This document shows, piece by piece, positions 60,380 through 64,000 of a stretch of 64,000 nucleotides of DNA. The position numbers and the translations under genes were made by a program. Under the pieces are notes generated by a model. It ran no database searches and was not told where the DNA came from. It worked only from the letters and a program-made list of their open reading frames with translations. Source of the stretch: Gloeopeniophorella convolvens (taxonomy: Eukaryota > Basidiomycota > Agaricomycetes > Russulales); assembly GCA_022496205.1 (NCBI GenBank), contig WTXD01000018.1:248001-312000 (forward strand), read 5' to 3'. Position 1 is the first letter of the stretch; each line of letters begins with the position of its first letter.

Positions 60380-61124
60380 GGAACACGATTCACGCAACGA
60401 CGGGGAAACAGGGAAACAGCAGTGGCGGCTGGGAGGGCAGTTGTCACAATGGCATCTTAAATGTAAAACGGTGCACCCGCGCGCATCCCAAGCGCAACGA
60501 TTGGGACATCAGGCGTCCCGCGGAGTCCCAGCGGCCCGTATGCCAGAGAGGGGTAAGTATATTACCGGATACTAGAGGCTTGTGGGCATCATCGATTGAA
60601 TGTGGGACGAATATTCATGGGGCGTGCCCTTTACAACTGAATCGAGCTCTGGGGCCCTCCGAGACTCGCAGTACACGGCGTTACCGGTTGCCCGGGGTAC
60701 GAGCAGCTTCCGAGCAGCTTCGGCGGTCTTCCGATGACAACGTCGCGGAACGTTGTAGATTCCGAAGAGCACGTGGCTCTGTTGCTATAGCGAAGGTGGC
60801 CGGCGGCCCAGGCTCCGACCTCCGCTGAATGCCATCCGCTACTACTGTGATACCATCCTATAAGTCACCAGTCATGCATTCATGGCGCACGTTAGGAGAC
60901 TGCGGAAGTGCCTGACCTGCTCCACAATACAATGTAGCCTGGCGGCGCTCTAACTCGATCTAGGGTGGGTGACGCTCGCGGTGAGGCGCGCTGGGCGGCT
61001 CTTGAGGCGGCTGTTCAGACCAACCCACCACTGGTGACTGTATCCGACCTCTCCTTCCTCTTTGCACCTCTTTGATTTCCGCACTTTGTAGACAATACCT
61101 GGTCAAGGTGCGCCACACTCTATC
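60380..61124. other. Spacer between units 4 and 5
   Basis: It contains the conserved spacer block (60686-60753), here with a small internal duplication of GAGCAGCTTC. A relative of the pre-carrier sequence of units 2 and 3 follows (GGCGCTCTAACTCGATCTAGG near 60950). No gene was seen. Confidence 0.55.
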
Positions 61125-63408
61125 ATGTGCGCACCGACTACTAGAGAGTATATTCCACGTACAGGTAATTGTCAGTTGTGTGCTGATATTCGCTACTCGT
61201 CTACGGCCTTGCCATTCATTCCATGTGACATTCACCGCCGCGCGGGCGCTATCGCCGACGCTTTCCGAGATCCTCACATTCTGCCCTCTTGGTACGCAGC
61301 ATCTCCCTGTTCGCTGCTATGTTACTCACCGGCGCGCGGTCGTGCGCGCACTGGGGATGTTGTCAGCACCTTTCCTTGGTGCGGATCTTCGCGAGACGTC
61401 AACGCCGTGGTGAGTACCCTCTTCCTTCTGCAGGTAAAAACCCGCATGCAGCTCAAGCGCGGGAAGTCTGTCAGGCTCCTTGGCTCGTTCCGCTCTATCA
61501 TCCGCGAGGGGGTTGCGTAACAATCCTGCCGCGCCTAGGTTGATGCTCTGAAATGCACCCACGACAGCTTCGGGCGGCTGTGCCGCGGTGGGTGGCGAGC
61601 TCCCTTGCCGCGCCGCGCATAGCCGACGCACCCACCGCCGACAGGCTTGGTGTCCCCGCTGCTCCTCGAGGCGCCGAAGCTGCCAACGACTTCCGGGGCA
61701 AGACATTCAAGACGCTCTCCGGCGAGGCGGAGATAACACAGAAGCTGTCCATCCTCACGGGCTGCAGCGCCAGGGCGACGGAGAGCTTCGTCGTCGTGCC
61801 CTTCGAGCTCGTTAAGATTAAGCAAGCCCGCTCCCGCCCCCTGCACCGCGCCCCAGTCGCTAACCCGTTCTTCCGGCAGGCTGCAGGACACATCGAGCAC
61901 GTACGGCAGCCTGCTCGACGTTGTGCGGCAGATCGTGTGCAAGGAAGGGCTCCTGGGCCTGTATTCTGGCATGGAGGCCACGTTCTGGTGGTGCGTGGCG
62001 CTATGGCGCGGCGCATGCCAATGCTGCCTAGCACCGCGCAGGCATCTATGGTGGAACGGTGGCTACTTTGGTACGATCTTCCAGGTCAAGGCCGCGCTCC
62101 CAGGGGCTGAGGTCCGTCGCAGCGCTCCGCGCGCGCACGGGCGCAGCGAGCTAGGCCCGCCCCCAGACGTCGTAAAAAGAGTCGCTGAATAACTTCGTCT
62201 CTGGATATACTATTGAAGGACCCTCAATGGGATGAATATCCCGTTGGGTGTCCCTGGGGCTGGGGGCTTATCCTTCGCTCCCATTTTCCGAAGCCCCGTA
62301 TATACACTCTAGTATGCAATACCGATGTCTTCCCCAAATCCGAGAGTTTTCTGTCCAGGACTGAGTGTGTCAGAGTGAAGCCGAAATCGAAGTCACAGCC
62401 CCGCGAGAATGACCAGGCACGCGTAATGGTGTCACGACCAGCCGTGCTGCCGGAGGCAAGCGGTGATGGCACTCGCGTTGCATGCTGCGATTAGATTGCG
62501 ATTCGTGCGGACCTCGAACTCAAATGTTACACTTCAGCTCCTCCGGAGGTGCACATCGCGTTCAAGCATCCTTGCTCGTCCAGGCGCCACAGAAACAATA
62601 CAGATACATCAGGAATAGCATATAAATTATGTCTACCGAGTTTGAAGCACTCCTATGAACTAGGTCAGTGGTTCCTGACTAATTATGGTCAGATTTGTGC
62701 ACCCTCATATAGATGATTTATTGTGCAGTAGGAAGCGCTTAGATTCAGTTGTGATTGTACGGGACAAATTGAATGATACTACAGAGTATTGTATCAAATT
62801 TAAAAATATGTCTCTCGAGTAATTGTTGAGCGATTCATGGATCTGTGTTTCATCTGTTTCATCCCATTGAGGGTCCTTCGATAGTATCCGACGGAGGCTT
62901 CGCCGGGACGGTCGATTTCGATCGGGGAATCGTGGTCACGTGATTACACTGATACACGCCGCACGCCGCCGCACGCAGATTCGATGTAAGCTGCTTCAAC
63001 TCACTTCAACGGGCGGGTGCTAAGCAGCGCCTGACGCTCGTACGCATCGCGCAGGTCGTAAAGTCTCGTGTATTTAGGGTGCGGGAAAGATCCCGGGCGT
63101 CGTGCCGAAGTACGACTGGACTTACCCCGGGTGGATTCTCCCCCGGGGTGCGCTGCCGCTCCCTCCGCGCTCACACGCAACGCGCCCAGCATCGTCACCA
63201 CCTTCCGCGAAGAAGACCTGACGGCATTATACAAGGGCTTCGTGCCGAAGATGCTTCGGCTCGTGCCTGGTGGCGGCGTGCTGTTGCTCATGGTCGAGTT
63301 CACGCTGAGCATGTTCAGGAAAGGTATGTCCGTGTTGCCTCGGAGCCCCACTGTTTCTAACGACGCCGCACTGCAGCCCTCGGCCCGCCGTACATATATC
63401 TGAGATAG
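61125..63408 (+). pseudogene. Mitochondrial carrier copy 5, interrupted by an inverted-repeat element
   Basis: The 5' part is present (MCAPTTRE, then a diverged AGAIADAFRDPHILP-like segment). The acceptor of the 5-nt microexon has mutated from GCAG to GGGG. A deletion fuses the EAPK codons to ANDF out of frame (near 61680). The second repeat is otherwise good (LSILTGCSARATESFVVVPF, GC donor at 61822, SGMEATFW, LWWNGGYFGTIFQVK). A 681-bp element splits the next exon after the LDNFVSGS-like codons. The remainder reappears after 62888 with an intact ATTCGAT microexon (near 62980) and YKGFVPKMLRLVPGGG. It is non-functional. Confidence 0.82.
62207..62887. mobile_element. MITE-like element with ~30-bp terminal inverted repeats
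   Basis: The left end reads ATACTATTGAAGGACCCTCA followed by ATGGGATGAA. The right end is its reverse complement with one mismatch (CGATAGTAT instead of CAATAGTAT). The 681-bp body is more AT-rich than the array and has no long open frame. If the true ends are CTATTG...CGATAG (62210-62884), the element is flanked by TA on both sides, as for Tc1/mariner-type elements. Carrier copies 1-3 show the uninterrupted site (CTCTGGATCTG then GGAGGCTT). Confidence 0.85.
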
Positions 63409-63566
63409 TGTACAATATATTTTCCTTCACTATCTCCTTCCTGTCCATCGATACACGCCATGCACAACTCGGACCTACTTGACTGCCTACACGCTGTGGC
63501 ATCCGACCTCCAAGCACGAGCCCCCACTAGGTGATCACAGCTCGCAACCGTTTCTTATCAGTGTGG

Positions 63567-64000
63567 TTACGTCGATGGTCTGTCGACGACGGCCGGTTGC
63601 ACCTGCTTGGCAAGCGTGACGTTGATGTCATTCGGATTTTCAATTCGCTCGCGAAGCGTCTCTCTGCTGAGCAGAGATTCCATGATGGCCTAGGTGCGGT
63701 AAGTGCCCCACGGACGAGCGGAAGCAGCGGCCGGCGCTTACTATGGTGTCCAGCAGGCCGAGGTTCATCGCGAATATGCTGAAGACGTTCGTGGTCCGGA
63801 AATACTGCCAGGTCACGAGGAACGCTATGCTGAAGATGGATGCGAAGAGCCCGGTCTGTATTGCCTGGCGGATCAGATAGCTGATCACGGTATCCGACCT
63901 GAGGAATCCGCTGCGCGACTTGTGGAGCGCGCGCATCAGGAGGCCTGTCCAGCCGGCGGAGCGCCCATTCAATAAATGCGGTTCGCAGCTGGCTGCAAAA
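63567..64000 (-). CDS. DUF6534 integral membrane protein, copy E (cut by the window end)
   Basis: Only the 3' part is inside the window. It shows HKSRSGFLRSDTVISYLIRQ, TGLFASIFSIAFLVTWQYF and NLGLLDTI, an intron (GTAAGC to CCTAG), then AIMESLLSRETLRERIENPN and TLAKQVQPAVVDRPST with TAA at 63567-63569. The exons seen are in frame. The start lies beyond 64000. Confidence 0.7.

Larger units (their letters stand above)
43700..64000. repeat. Five-unit tandem array: mitochondrial carrier (+) paired with DUF6534 gene (-)
   Basis: Five units follow each other with the same gene order and orientation. Carrier parts start near 44143, 48353, 53643, 57247 and 61125. DUF6534 parts start near 47552, 51531, 56402, 60379 and beyond the window end. 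The units are about 3.5-5 kb and differ by insertions and deletions. The intergenic spacer is also conserved: a GCCCGGGGTA...CGGTCTTCCG block occurs at 47834-47889, 51985-52040, 56754-56810 and 60686-60753. The array continues past 64000. Confidence 0.88.

Noticed and set aside
62213..62494. Short frames inside the inverted-repeat element
   Set aside because: They have no transposase motif and overlap the terminal repeats. The element looks non-autonomous.

Overview
The window reads as the nuclear genome of a filamentous basidiomycete, most likely an agaricomycete. Genes are broken by many 50-60 nt introns. Several protein families are typical of mushroom-forming fungi: F-box paralogues, DUF6534 membrane proteins, NACHT-ankyrin proteins and an EF-hand/ZZ protein. 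Housekeeping genes are of clear fungal type. No rRNA, tRNA, CRISPR array or virus was recognised. All gene models come from reading splice signals by eye.

Layout. RTF1 (Paf1 complex, minus strand, 1173-3035) opens the window. It is followed by six paralogous F-box-type genes: two on plus (3619-5346, 6840-8689) and four on minus (9017-17561). Next come a large EF-hand/ZZ-finger protein (18329-23327), an AKR7-type aldo/keto reductase (23515-25089), an Sds3-like Sin3-complex subunit (26048-29353), a NACHT-ankyrin protein (30130-33698) and methionine sulfoxide reductase A (35886-36622). Two more F-box paralogues follow, each divergent from a Nudix gene. They form a duplicated two-gene block in which one Nudix copy is complete (42378-43608) and the other is a truncated pseudogene (39504-40112).

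From about 43.7 kb to the window end lies a five-unit tandem array. Each unit pairs a mitochondrial carrier of 2-oxodicarboxylate type (plus) with a convergent DUF6534 membrane protein (minus). Only the first carrier (44143-45835) looks intact. The other four are truncated, frameshifted or interrupted, while the DUF6534 copies look largely preserved. The array has collected a 362-bp solo LTR, two poly(A)-tailed retroposon-like insertions with 12-bp target duplications, and a 681-bp element with terminal inverted repeats. Older units provide the empty sites.

The most interesting signals are in splicing. The intact carrier needs two microexons, of 5 and 7 nt, each lying inside a P-x-D-x-x-K signature of the carrier fold. 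Two unrelated families here, the F-box paralogues and the carriers, also each keep a GC-AG intron at a fixed position in nearly every copy. Together with the partial gene decay and the unit-specific insertions, the right third of the window is a natural series of duplicates at different stages of decay.
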